From the NCBI GenBank assembly GCA_010093515.1, contig MU001698.1, positions 298,608 through 362,607 on the forward strand: a stretch of 64,000 nucleotides of DNA. The letters are read 5' to 3'. This document shows, piece after piece, positions 24,201-36,055 of the stretch. The notes under the pieces were generated by a model that saw only the letters and a program-made list of their open reading frames with translations, did no database searches and was not told the origin of the DNA. Position 1 is the stretch's first letter. Each line of letters begins with the position of its first letter. The stretch comes from Lineolata rhizophorae (Eukaryota > Ascomycota > Dothideomycetes > Lineolatales > Lineolataceae). Both the position numbers and the translations under genes were made by a program.

Positions 24201-27106
24201 CCTCTGCAGACAACCCATCATGCATCCCCATCCCGCAACTACTGTGCCTCGGGAGTTTGTCAGTAAACCCTCGCACGTGTCCAAACTCCTGAAGAAATGG
24301 TCCTCGAGTTCATAGCCGGAACACCAAATAGATCCGCCGCTAGGCTACTCGTTTCCCGGCCGCCCTTCCCGGTCCCGAGAAACCTTATTTGCTCGCTCGA
24401 TAACTGTGTTGCACCTCCACGTCCCACGCATCCTGCCCACAGCACCCGGCAGCGGTAGCTATGCTGACCCACGCAAGATCGAAGGCGCACCCCACGAACG
24501 CGGTCGCGCACGAACCGCCCATTGCGCGCCGTCGGGAAAGCTTGGCGCTACGCTTATTCCAGCTTCCAAGCGCCGAACCATGGGACGTCCATCGCGGGTC
24601 TTTCCGGACTCCGTCCCGCGGACGGTTGCAGTCGCTACTAACGATCGGACGTCGGGCGCCCGATCGTGATAAGGATCGTGAACGCGGCCCGAAGCGGAGC
24701 CCATGAAGTGCTGAACAGGCTACTAGTCCTCCCAGAAAGCAACTTCCTGCCGTCGTTACAGTTTCATTTAACGGCGAACGACCTCCCATTACGCAAAAGA
24801 CCGCCCGAGCTGGCGGCCCATCAAGCTGCCCGGGCTCACTTGCCTCCGAACAGACCTGGTCGAGACTCTGCGCTTCTCCCCTTCATGCATGACTGTCGTA
24901 TACTTAATCCAAATACGAGCTTCTCCCTCCCACTTCACTGCAACTTCGAGGCCCTACATCTGCAGAAACGGCCGGTGCGACGTCTCCCGCCGCCCCCTGC
25001 CCTTGGTGATGCAGTCTTTTCCGCATTCGGTATGTATCCGTTTAGGAGTGCGCAGAGCAGCGCCAAGCCCTGGGTATTTGAAACGATGGCCTATGGGTGT
25101 TGTGATGTTACTTGAGTGCCCGCCCGGGTTGCCATGTTTGCTTCGGATATCGACGGTAGTTGAGAAGTTGCAGTGTGGTGTGTGCAACTAGACGTATCGT
25201 GAGGTAGCGATAGGGGGGGAAAGCACGGGAGAGCTGGCGCTCAGACTACATGCATGTACCTATTCGTGGATAGTGGTGGTATGAGTGCAATTGAATGATA
25301 TAGGCGGAGTGGCGTGAGGTAGTCTAGACGCAATGTATGTGTGCTCATAGGTACCAATCGTGCTATCTAACCACTCGCACCGATCGACCTATCACTACGT
25401 TCGTGATGGTATGGAACCAAATCTCGACTGTGATGTTTTGCTTACAATCTGGACCCAACAGCAGCCACGTCTTCTTGTCCGCCCAGTAAAGTAATGCCTC
25501 AATTCTACGCAAGAAGCACATGCGCATTCCGTCACCACAGTACTAGATCCACCGAGCAGCGCTCTCCCAATACCCACTATCCTAACCTCCTTGACCAAGC
25601 ACTCCCACTTTTAAACACACATCTTCTAGACACCAACCCAAACACCCTCCGCATATTCAACAGTAATAGTTCACGTAGCCGTCTGTTCATTCAGAAGCAT
25701 CAAAATCCCGAACCATGTTTTCACTCAGGAACGGTACTCACAGGCTCCAAGCAACTGGGAGCAGAGGCTGGGAATGCAGCTTCTTGGCAACGGCTCCTGC
25801 GGCGCGAAGCGTCGGAGCGGTTAGTGGTGGAACTGGTTCGATGTCGGATGGATCGGAGGACGAAACATGGGATTTTCCTGGCATGAGCAGGCGGGTGTGA
25901 TGACCCGGGTGAACAAGTTGTCTTGATGTTGTAGGAGTGCGGCTCGGGCTATAAATGTAGTACAGGCATGAGTTGAACACGCTGTGGGTACGTAAGGTCC
26001 GAATTGGCTGTTTCAAGATGGCAATGTGAGTTGGTATTTGTTACCTTTGGAGATGTCGGTGGAATTCGGATATCGAATAGCTCATCAAATTGCATTGAAA
26101 AGGGCACATATTGACCGAATGAAAAGCGATATAGTGTTTTATGTACAACTATAACGTAGCAAGTAGGCACCGACCGGCAAACCAAAAGTGACCTTCTTAG
26201 TACTTCGCACTCACCACCACCACCCATCATTACCACCGCAACTCTCTCTGATCACACGCAATCTCTAGAGTCTAACCTCACCACCAGCACCTCCCGTAGC
26301 ACAACACATAGAGCCACGAAACCAGTGCTGCACCCACCAGGCAACCACAGCACGAGCCTAGCCGAGGTTGCAGTTTCACGCAATCATAAAACGAGACCAA
26401 GGACACGAGGTACGATGATGGAAGGAGTAGATCACGCCCCACCACATATAATTCAGCTCCGTACTACCCAACCCCTCGCACAAAGATCTGGCACCGATGC
26501 TTTTTTGCACTAAAAAGAACAGCAGAGCAGGAAGGAATCTTGTTGCTTCTTAGCACTAGCGGCAGTGCAATTACAAAAAACCAAAAAAAGAAAGGGCTGT
26601 TGGTTTGCGCTTTGCAGTAAAACGCTGAAACAAGAGCTTTCTAGAAGAAAATTTGACTGGAGGATATATGAAACAGTGAATGGGAAACACAAAACAAACA
26701 CAAACGCAACCGAGTCCTGCTTTGCTTGTGGCCGAGATAATACGGGCGAGTGACCCTTGCTTGGTGCACGCTGCGAGGTCCCACGAGGAGACACGAGCCA
26801 AGATCGCGAAACGTCACAACAGTCAAAAAAGGGACATGGCTGCAGCAAGACATGAACAATAAAAGTCAAGTTTCATCAATCGCTTGCTTGCCCGCGTAGC
26901 CGCAGTTACAAATGGGGAAGAGGAGAATCAACTCATAAACCCTAGAGCGCGCCCATCCACCCGGCCACTCCTTTCCTTCCCTCTTTTCATTTCCTCATTA
27001 ACCCGCCCCCCGCAACCTACCTATCCTAATATTAAGAAAGAAGACAAAAAAAAAAACAAGCCAACAAGCCAACTTCAAATAGAAAAATATCTCCCAAGCC
27101 TCCGCC
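21271..27106. other. Long spacer between ngt1 and hxk3
   Basis: About 5.8 kb without a supported gene; it should include the hxk3 promoter and the ngt1 3' end. Contents: short G/A-rich minisatellite-like tracts (21880-22140), a TACGTATGTATGTA tract near 23131-23150, and many short open frames of random composition. A 436-codon minus-strand frame (22311-23621) has no recognisable domain and is treated as chance in GC-rich DNA. Confidence 0.5.
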
Positions 27107-28984
27107 TTACACCTTCGCCTCCTTGTCCTCCTCTTCCTCCCTTCTCTTCCTACCTAGCACCTCCTCGGCCGTCTCATCCGAGAACTTGAGGTCCTCCTCG
27201 AGCGAGACCGTATCCTTGACCTTCCAGAGGATGACGGGCAAGCCCACGACGAGCGAGCCCGCCAGCAGCGCCCAGCACGACGCGAACAGGTTCATGAAGG
27301 GGATGCCCAGGTTGTCGAGCCGCCACATGATGGCCCCGCCCGCCGACTGGATGCCCTTGTAGAAGCCCGCGAAATTGGCTAGTTTGCGTCCGTTGTTGGT
27401 CAGGGTGCCCATGTACCTAGTAGGGCAGACGCACCGCCGGGGTTAGCTAAGGCAAGCACCACAACAAAAAAAAAATCCCAAAGAAAATTTAAATGAATCA
27501 ACGGTTGAGCTCACCAGTACACAGACGTCTGCCAGGCCGCATCGTAGAAGCCGTAGAAGATGTACAGGAACATGGGACCAACGTAGCCGGAGCTGGTCCA
27601 GTCCATCTTCTCGTAGTCGTCCGACGTGTCGTCGGGCGTGTCCAGCCCCGCGTTGACCTCGTCGCGCGTATAATCCTTCTGGAAGTCGTAACCGCCGCCC
27701 CAGATGACGAAGGTGAGGACGAAGAGCGCGACCCAGCAGCCCTGGGCGCGGAGGCGGCGGCGGACCGGGACGCGGTCGAGCGCGATGCCGAAGACGAGGG
27801 CGCCGACGATCTGGCTGGACCAGTAGAGGACGCCGTTGAGGGCGCGCGTGCGCGTGTTGAACTGGGCCAGGTTGACGTCGTTGAAGTGGTACGTGTAGAA
27901 CCAGTTGGAGGCGAAGAACATGGGGAACAGGGCCACGATGTAAGGGTCGCTGAGAAACGTCTGCCACAGGCCCAAGATCTCCGTCTTCCACGACGGGTTC
28001 TTCATCATGATGATGCGCGAACCATCGTAGCGCACCACGTTCCGCGTATGCACCAAGCACGTGGCCAGGCCGGCGCCGATCAGCGTTAGCACCAGGAAGC
28101 CGATGTAGGTGCCGTCGTTGACGGCGCTGTTGGTCGTCGTGTGGATGTTTTGCCCCAAGGGGATCTAGCAATGTGTCAAAAATCGTCAGTAAATTTTCGG
28201 TTCGGGTAATTTGCGAGGTATAGTGGTACAAGAGGAAAGCTTCGAGAGGGAATCAATCCTGCGGCTATCCGATCCCCGTGACGTCGTCGAGAGCCCGCTC
28301 GGGCCGCCATTTCGCTGCACAGCCTGCCCAGGCACATGCGGGAAAAGATAGATAGAACAGATGGTACAAAGGTTACATAGTTGTATAAAAATAAAAGTGT
28401 CATACCAAGCTTCCAATGACGCCGCCCAGGTTGAAAATCATCCAGAACCACGAGATGTACCGGCCCTTGGACTTCTCGGGCGGATACGACATCATGATGG
28501 CGCCCTGGGCGCACCAGAGCAGTCCCGCGCAGATGCCGAGGAAGGCGCCCGAGAAGACGACGAAGCCGTAGTTCTGGTTGTGGTTGTAGGAGAGGAAGGA
28601 GGCGATGTAGATGGAGTAGCCGATGCCGCCGAAGGCGAGGGCCGTCTTGATGCCGAGCACGTTCGTAAACGTGCCGGCGAAGAAGCTGACGACGGCGAAG
28701 GTCGAGTACAGCGCCGTGTTGGCGTCGTTGGCGGCTGTCCGGTCTACCTGCCCGCCGCCACCCATGCCCGACAGCGCATTATACATGCCCGGGCACATGA
28801 AGCACACCAGCGACACGACGAGCAGCTGTACGATCGGCGACGCGTAGTAGGGGATGTAGAATCTGCCACCGAGCCGGATCTCCTTGTACTTCCAACCCGT
28901 CGGTCGCACGACCTCTTCCTGTGAGTGCTCGGCGGAGGAGACGTCGGGCGCCGGGGCAGCCTTCTCGATTGACGAATCGGCCAT
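27107..28984 (-). CDS. ngt1: MFS GlcNAc transporter, NGT1 type (UNC-93-like fold)
   Basis: Plasma-membrane importer expected to bring GlcNAc into the cell. Exons 28406-28984, 27515-28164 and 27107-27416 (introns of 241 and 98 nt) give 512 aa. The N-terminal 45 residues are cytosolic; then about 11-12 hydrophobic segments follow, beginning SPIVQLLVVSLVCFMCPGMY and including GKSK-like loop PPEKSKGRYISWFWMIFNLGG, LGQNIH, the long FPMFFASNWFYTYHFND segment and the final FMNLFASCWALLAGSLVVG. The acidic/basic tail (KRREEEEDKEAKV) is cytosolic. The pattern matches the UNC-93/DUF895-like MFS branch that includes Candida Ngt1. Substrate is inferred from the family and from its place in the cluster. 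It is divergent from dam1. Confidence 0.9.
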
Positions 28985-31197
28985 TGCGCTAGGTGTGCGA
29001 TGTGTCGTCGTTTTTTTACCTCTACTTCTTCTTTAGGGCGCGCGCGCGCGTTGGCGATGACTCTTCTTTCCTCGGGCGTGGAGGGCGAAGAAACAGAAGG
29101 AGGGCGGGGGAGGGGGAGGAAGGGAAAGTGGAAGTGAAGTCGGGGAAGTAAGTTAAAAGGCGGAGTCAAGGTGATAGCTCCCGCTATTGGACCTTCCTAA
29201 TTCTGGACACCCCGCGGCACAGCACGAACCACGGCGATCAGATCCAGCCGGACGGGAGCACCTTGTCGATTTCTCGTTCGCTGTTGCCGTTGGCTGCGTC
29301 ACGGCCCACAAGGGAAACAATGCGTCGCGATGTGTCCGACAGGCAGAGCGCGCGCGTGACAATTCTTCTTCTTCCTTTCTCTCTCTCACTTTTCAGGGTC
29401 AATCGTTTGGGCTCCACCAGGGTGGGGAGCTTGTGAAGTATTATAGTGCACGGCGCAAGGACCCTCGAGCAATGTATTGGACGGAGGGGGGGTTGGTGCA
29501 GTGGTCTGGGTAGTCAGGGAATCGAGGCCAATGGTGCCAATTCGCACCCGCGCCCGCGCCCGCGCCCGCTGTCTGCAGCTTCTATTCTCGAATCCTCAAT
29601 CTCTCGTCCCTCGAATTCCCAGGTTGCACGCGACGCTTTTCTGGGCTGGGGGAGAACGGGGGGGAGGGGGTGGCGGGCGGGGATGCCATGCGTCGGGCGG
29701 GCGTGCCACGGGCGGAGCTGCTTCCTGACTGGCCCGCCGGCGTGCTAAGCCGGAGGCTTATCGCGGCAGCGCAGCGCCACCAGAGGCCGGGGACCAAGGC
29801 AAAGGGGGGTTCTCGAAGGCCGATGCATGGCTAGCTCGGAAGCTGGGCCCCGAGTCGCAGCAGCAGCTAAGGTTCCCTCAGGGCATGTTTCCGCCCCAGG
29901 CGGAGCGTGGAGGCGCGCTTGGCCCGGGCGGGAAACATTGTCGAAAGACCGTTGGCGGGAGCCTCCCCCTACCCCCGGGGTTCCTGGAGTCGTCAAGCCA
30001 CCGGGTGGGCTTGCACGAGCTGCAGGCCGGGCTGTTGTTCGCCTCCTCTCCTCATCTAAGGGCCGTTGCAACCGTCTGACATGGGGCCCAATGTAACCCT
30101 TTGATTGCGTTGCCCGGTGGGCTGCTGCACCCGTCGGAAATGCGACTCGCTCTCCTCCATTACCGTGCTTCCGTATTATCGCTTTCCCGAGCCCCGAGCA
30201 GCGACTGTCGCTCTTCGCGTCCCGGCGGATGCGAATTGCACTGGATGGCCAATCATCACCATCACTCCACCAAGGCGGTTCTTCTAGGGGCCAAGGGTCC
30301 CAGGCTGCGGATAGCCGCCCGCGATGCCAAGTACATACTAGTTAAAACGGCCGGCGACGCATGTACATACATGTATGGACCTAGCAAAGCGGCGCGTTAT
30401 CGATACACCGGGCCAGCGTCGCGGAACCTATGTACCATCCAACGCCTCGCGACGATTTGATAGCTACGTCGCAGTGGTATGGCAGACGCGCCTTCGCAGG
30501 CACGCCTCGTGTGTGCACAGAGCTTCGTCGAAAGGGGGTCCCGCGCCGTCGCGGGGCTGTTCCTACTTCCGATTTGATAACCACGTCGCAGCGGGGCGGG
30601 TGACGAGCGATGGCAAGCTGCGCGTTGTCACGCCGTGTTGCGTTCGCCTTGGCGCGCCCGATGAAACTCGAGCATCGTGAAGCCGTTTCCCTGTGGTTGG
30701 TGGTTACTTGGCTCCATTGGCACCCCGCCCTCCGCTGCTTGACGGCGAGGGAATGCAAACCCGACGATGAAGGCCGCCGCGGTGCGACGGCGGGCGGAGC
30801 TTCGCCGAGGTCCCTCCCGCGGCTGCCTCCGCCGCCCGCCGTCCGTCGCGGGTGGTAACGCAACGATGGAACAGCCAATGGCGCCGCCCCACGCCGGCAC
30901 GGCCGCGGATCGCGGTCCCGTGGAAGGCCGCCCGCCTCTGACGGCGGCGAACCGCTCGCGGCCATCAGTGTGACGTGAGTGTCGCCGTGCTATATACCGC
31001 CCGGGCTGCTCGCCAGCAGCGACTTCTTCGTTTCCCGCGCCTCTTGCTCTCTCCGGGCTGCACAGCTTTCCTTTCCGTGTCCCGCTAGCCATCCGCATTT
31101 AGCCCCGAGTCAATCGCCGAACACCTGGCCAGCCGCGCCTAGCTTCAACCTGCTCCCGTGTACCCGGTTACACCAGCCTGCCGGCTTCCAATACATC
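28985..31197. promoter_or_regulatory. Divergent spacer ngt1/dam1
   Basis: About 2.2 kb between two divergent cluster genes, taken as their combined promoter region from layout. It holds an alternating GC run (29037-29050), CCCGCG repeats near 29545-29568 and no credible gene. I found no clear NDT80 core here by eye. Confidence 0.45.
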
Positions 31198-33220
31198 ATG
31201 TACGCCTTGGCAGGGACCAAACGGTTGCTCCATGCCCCTCCAGCCCCGCGCTAACCCGCTTTGCAGGAGGCTGATTATCCGCGAGGACCCCGACGCCGCC
31301 TCGACCTACATCGCCGACTACATCGTCGGTATGTCTCGAATTGGTTCCCTCGGAGTGTTCAATTACCTTTGAACTATAACGAGCTCCGCTGTAGTGTCTT
31401 CCACGTGGTGGAGAATCTTCGGTTTGCGAAAGAACCTTGTGGTTGACCACTGAAACTAGAACGCATCAATGGCTTCGAGCCCACGCCGGAGAAGCCTTTC
31501 GTGCTCGGCCTCCCCACTGGGAGCAGCCCCGTCCTGATATACAAACGCCTGGTCGAGCGCCACAAGAAGGGCGACATCTCGTTTAAAGACGTAGTCACGT
31601 TCAACATGGTGCGTCGTTGTTTCTGTTGCTGTTAGGACCCTGTTTCCGGTTTTGGCCGTTCCCATCCCTGTCTTCTTCCAATGTTGCACAGTTGCTTGTA
31701 TCACCGAGTCTATGCTTCACCGCCGAATCGAGATCGCAGTCGTGCTAGCCCCATTCTGCCAGCAGGCCTCCTGCATGGTTTTTGTGGTACCATGTCTGAG
31801 GTCTAGAGTCAAAAAGATTTCTTCTCCTCAAATATGCAATGATTCGCCATAAGACGCCACACAATGCATACCTCGCAGCCCATTTGCCCACCCAGCCTCC
31901 ATGGCTGAACTTCACGCCGAGCATCTCTCGACTAACAGACACGCCACCCCGAATTAGGACGAGTACGTCGGCATCCCCCGCGACCACCCGGAGTCCTACC
32001 ACAGCTTCATGTGGAAGCACTTCTTCTCGCACGTGGACGTATCGCCGAGCAACATCCACATACTAGATGGCAACGCTCCGGATCTTGAGGCCGAGTGCGC
32101 CGCTTACGAGGCCGCCATCCGGGCCGCGGGGGGCATCGAACTGTTCCTCGGCGGCATCGGGCCTGACGGCCACATCGCCTTCAACGAGCCCGGCAGCAGC
32201 TTGACGTCTCGCACCCGCGTCAAGACGCTCGCGTACGATACGATTCTAGCGAATTCGCGGTTCTTTGGGAACGATTTGGAGAAGGTGCCCAGAATGGCGT
32301 TGAGCGTGGGTGTGCAGACGGTTATGGATGTGAGTTTTTTCCCCCCGAGCGTTTTGTCTTTCCTCTCATGCAGCATGCAAGGGGTCTTCTGTTGTAGAGA
32401 CACAACCGCCCCCCTTCCTGAGCCCCTTGACTGACCGGTCACACCTGGTGACGCTGTGCAACCACAAACTGACAATTGCCATCTAGGCTCGCGAGGTCGT
32501 CATCATCATCACGGGTGCCCACAAGGCGCTCGCGCTGCAGAAATGCATCGAGGGCGGCGTCAACCACATGTGGACGCTGTCAGCGCTCCAGCTGCACCCG
32601 CACCCGCTCATCGTCGTCGACGAGGACGCCACGCTTGAGCTACAGGTCAAGACGGTCAAGGTACGTCTTCGTTTTTCCCTTTTGCGCATTCCTTCGCTCT
32701 TCCTCTCCGGCAAACCAAACAGAAAAAAAAACCCTTTTTGAGTTCCTCAGAATTGGTTTTGCATCTCACGCGTGTCCGCTGACCGCCCCTCCCGGCGCAG
32801 TACTTCAAATCCATCGAATCCGTCGCCTCGGGCCTCGGCTTCGGCCAGGGCCTCCCCGCCACCGCCCGCGCCTCATCCCGCAAGCCGCTACCCATCCAGA
32901 CTGATCCCGCCACCATCGCGGCGCCCAAGTCCGTCGCCGCCTCGGGCGACCGCCGCCGCGTCGACTCGATCCTACAGTCGCCCACGACGGCCGTCGAGCC
33001 CGAGGTCCCCGCCGACGCGTCGGCGAATAAGCTGGGCGTGCCCAAGGGGGCGGCGAGAGAGGAGGAGCTGATGAGGGCGCCGACGCCCGAGTTGGTGCCG
33101 GATCGGATGAGCTCAAGGATTGAGGATGGGGGGGTGGGGGCCGGGGTCGGGATCGGGTTGAAGGGGTTGGTGGTGGGGGACCTGGAGAATGAGAGGATGG
33201 GGGCGAGGGTGGGGGTGTGA
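31198..33220 (+). CDS. dam1: Glucosamine-6-phosphate deaminase
   Basis: Converts GlcN-6-P to fructose-6-P and ammonium, the last step of the pathway. Six coding pieces: 31198-31199 (only AT of the start codon), 31267-31328, 31460-31608, 31958-32329, 32487-32660 and 32801-33220; 392 aa. The NagB core is complete: [30 protein letters not shown] (catalytic Asp), [17 protein letters not shown] (with active-site Asp/His/Glu), and [22 protein letters not shown]. After YFKSIE there is an extra tail of about 115 residues, low-complexity and Gly/Val-rich at the end, beyond the usual 260-280-aa enzyme. The 67-nt first intron has donor GTACGC, branch GCTAAC and acceptor TTTGCAG. An alternative unspliced start is an in-frame ATG at 31232 inside that intron. 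Divergent from ngt1. Confidence 0.93.
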
Positions 33221-34528
33221 TGTTTAGGGGCGGCGGCGAGGGTGGAGGAAGGGGGTCTGGGGAAGTGGGGCGAGGGTTGAGTTCGTGAGGCGAGGGTTGG
33301 GTGAGGTGGGGAGTGGTGATGGGCGGTGGTTCGATGGGAAAGTGCTCTTTTGGTGGAGCTGGAGACAAGCGGTTTTGTGGCTTGCTCTGTTGTAATGGAG
33401 GTGGTACTCTGGCGACATTTTAACTCTTCTTCCTTTGCCATTTGGTTCCTCTGGCACTAAAATTGTAGCACTTGGGTAGATTTTGAGTGCTCGGCGCGAT
33501 CAGTGTGTCATAACGGCCTTCGATGCATCTAGGTCAGGTTTGGAATCCAGGACCCTGCATGTGTCGGTCGTTCTGTGGTTTTTCTTGTATTATGTATGAT
33601 GAGTCAACGACGTATATGAGGCATTAGCTTGGGGTTTGTATGTTTATGTATGCCTATCTATGTATATTACTTAATTTACTATGACACTGAGATGCACAAT
33701 TTTACTGAATGTCTAAATGCATACATGACTAGTAAGTGGTGTTGTTTTAGATTGTATCATTTATACTTGTGTACTTTTTTTTAGTGGCAGTTAGATGGGC
33801 GCTTGTGCGTTGAGCGTCTAAATGGGTGCAAAACTTCAGTGAGTAGCGTTTTTGGATAAGTGCAGATGTCGTTGGTGTGTATCGTGGCTAACGAGAGCCC
33901 AATGTAGAGTGAAACAAAGTCGAGGAACAACGGATTTGAGCTAGGCATGAAGCATGGTAGTTCTTTACGTTTTCTCGTAATCAAAAGTCTGAGCGGCTAC
34001 AAGGCTATAGTGAGCGGTGAATTAGCGTTTGGAATGAGGCTTGGCGTCCGTGATGTGTATCACGTTGCTAACTAGAGGTCGACATATAGTGAAGCGTATT
34101 CGGGAAGTAAGAATTTTGGGCTAGGTACGAGACACAGATAGTTCTTTGTGTTCCTCGTCAGAAGAGAAACAAGGCGGTTAAGTGACCATTGTCAACCATT
34201 TACTGTTCTTTCTGTCTGCGTACGTTGACTAGCTTCCTCCAGCTATATGAGTGTTTTCGTTATGACTTTACGTGGTGATGGGTATGCTTAAGATTTTTAC
34301 TTTCACCTCAAGGAATTAAAGGGCAAAGTCGCACTGCCTATTGCCCTGTTTTTGCATCCCAACGCGCCATGCGACACTATATATATCTATGAGCGGGTAG
34401 CTGTACGAGGACCTCTCCACTTTTCCGCAACTCCTCTCACAACTGCCACCGGCAATCTCCAACTTGAACCCCTTCTGGGTCCTGAAAAAGAATCATTATC
34501 CTCCTTAAGTTTCCTTACTACGTGGAAA
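33221..34528. other. AT-rich spacer after the GlcNAc cluster
   Basis: About 1.3 kb marking the change from the GC-rich cluster to AT-rich DNA. It contains the dam1 3' end, T/A-rich sequence with many TATGTA words (33570-33780), and a diverged tandem repeat listed separately. I see no gene except possible leader of the next one. Confidence 0.5.
33840..34172. repeat. Diverged tandem duplication, about 145-bp units
   Basis: Copy A (about 33845-33992) and copy B (about 34025-34172) align along their length. Shared blocks in the same order include AGCGTTT, GTGTGTATC / ATGTGTATC, GGCTAAC / TGCTAAC, TAGAGTGAA / TATAGTGAA, GAGCTAGG / GGGCTAGG and TAGTTCTTT followed by CTCGT. Most differences are transitions, as expected for repeat-induced point mutation or for old age. 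The offset is about 180 bp. Function unknown. Confidence 0.7.
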
Positions 34529-35749
34529 ATGATGAACCTTCTATTCGAAGAATGGGAGGACACGGACTATTCGGACGAGTTGCCTTACTGGCGGCCCATT
34601 TCCAGGCCTCTGTTACAGTATGCCGATCAGGAGAAGATTGGCCCTATAAGAGATCTAGCCAAGATGTTTCAGGAGAAGTGCTGGTATGATGAGCAAGTCC
34701 GGGTGGAATCATTTACATCCTTTGCGACGGAAACGCTGACGGAGGCGTGGGTCTGGATCCGTGTCCAGCGATCTCAAGCCGGATTCGACAACTACCTACT
34801 CATGATTTCTAACCTAGTCGTCGGCTATAACTTCTTCGACAAGGTTTTCAACCCCCCTATGGCGAACGAAACCGAGCAGCTCAAGGAGCTACGGGGCTTG
34901 ATCTTCACTCCCATGGATCCTCTTGCTCCCGAATGGACTCCAACCCACATAGACACATACCGGGGCACCTACGTTAACGTGGCTAGAATCTTGGACAGCG
35001 ATGGCCCTTGCAAAGCCGAGAAGTTGTTCCGCCGTGCCCGTAACGGCGGGATCGAGGACACGTCCGCGTACCAATATCTGATCGCGGCGGCGCAGTGGTT
35101 TAGCCGGACGATCCTCACCGAGTCGACCGTTGCAACCCTGGCGCCGAACGATCCGGAGAATTTCCAGCTGCAGCCTGCGATCAACAAGTTGAAAGAGGTG
35201 GCCGAGTGGCTGGGCGCCTCTTCTCCGCTCACCCAGACGGTCCGCGATCTCGAGGCGCAGACCAGCCAGCTAACCGCCCCCGTCTGGCAGTGGACCTGTA
35301 CCCGCGTGAAATCGATTGAGTTCGAGAGCACCGGCTTCCTGTACCGCGGCTGGCTGAACATGGATGATCCGGAACCCACCGGGCCTTTCGATGAACACAC
35401 GCTTCCGTTGGGCTTCGCGCTCTACGGGCTCCTCGATCTGGGTGGTACGAAGCCAGAGAGAATGCTGACCAACACCGAGAACGACTGGGACATGCCTTTG
35501 GAACGGCGCGTCATGGATAGGGCATTTTGGTGCGCCCTGTACCGATCTGCGTCGCCGGAGGTCCAGCAGCTATTGGACGCCAATGTGGCCGCGATCACCT
35601 TGATGTTCCGCGTTGGGGTCCTGCTCAAGATCTTGCCAGTGGATAATCCCGGAAAGATCAACGCGTTCGAGCGCAGACTTCTCCCGAAGCTCCTTCGATA
35701 TCAGGTCACATTTGACAATGACCCGTCGAGGGTTTTCGCTGAGGCTTGA
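34529..35749 (+). CDS. Hypothetical protein, C-terminus related to the 40.9-kb gene
   Basis: I do not recognise the family. A single exon from ATG 34529 (AAAATGATG context) gives 406 aa; the open frame extends upstream to 34352 but without an ATG, so an upstream exon is possible. It is rich in Trp and acidic residues, has no signal peptide or membrane segment and looks soluble and mainly helical. Its last roughly 120 residues (LPLGFALYGLLDLGG, then MDRAFWCALY, PEVQQLLDA, LLPKLLRYQVTF) align with the last part of the protein at 40905-42275, including DR.FW, VQ..L.A, and LP.LL.Y..F. The N-terminal halves do not align by eye. It lies just beyond the GlcNAc cluster, next to an AT-rich repeat, and is followed by the ADCK kinase gene on the opposite strand. 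Confidence 0.75.
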   Translation: MMNLLFEEWEDTDYSDELPYWRPISRPLLQYADQEKIGPIRDLAKMFQEKCWYDEQVRVESFTSFATETLTEAWVWIRVQRSQAGFDNYLLMISNLVVGYNFFDKVFNPPMANETEQLKELRGLIFTPMDPLAPEWTPTHIDTYRGTYVNVARILDSDGPCKAEKLFRRARNGGIEDTSAYQYLIAAAQWFSRTILTESTVATLAPNDPENFQLQPAINKLKEVAEWLGASSPLTQTVRDLEAQTSQLTAPVWQWTCTRVKSIEFESTGFLYRGWLNMDDPEPTGPFDEHTLPLGFALYGLLDLGGTKPERMLTNTENDWDMPLERRVMDRAFWCALYRSASPEVQQLLDANVAAITLMFRVGVLLKILPVDNPGKINAFERRLLPKLLRYQVTFDNDPSRVFAEA

Positions 35750-36055
35750 GCTCGAGCTTGCGCAGTGGCCTTGGGACGCATCTAGTCCATATAGTTCAGC
35801 TCTATCAATTTTTCATGGAATATTTCACACTGTCGGCTAAGAATTCTACTTTTTGCCCTCCTTTGTGAGGCTATCGATTGTGGTATCAAGACATACGTGT
35901 AGAGATTCTAGCGTTCTTAGGTACAACAGCTTTCTAAAGGACAGGGATTCTCTCAAGGCATCTACAGACTTACAAAACGCCACCAATGCACCCAAACGCA
36001 CCCGTTGATCCATGGAGGCTAGTAGAACTATGACACAAACACATGCAGAATAATT
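35750..36055. other. Convergent spacer
   Basis: About 306 bp between the stop codons of the hypothetical gene and the ADCK-type gene. I see no gene or structured element in it. Confidence 0.6.
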
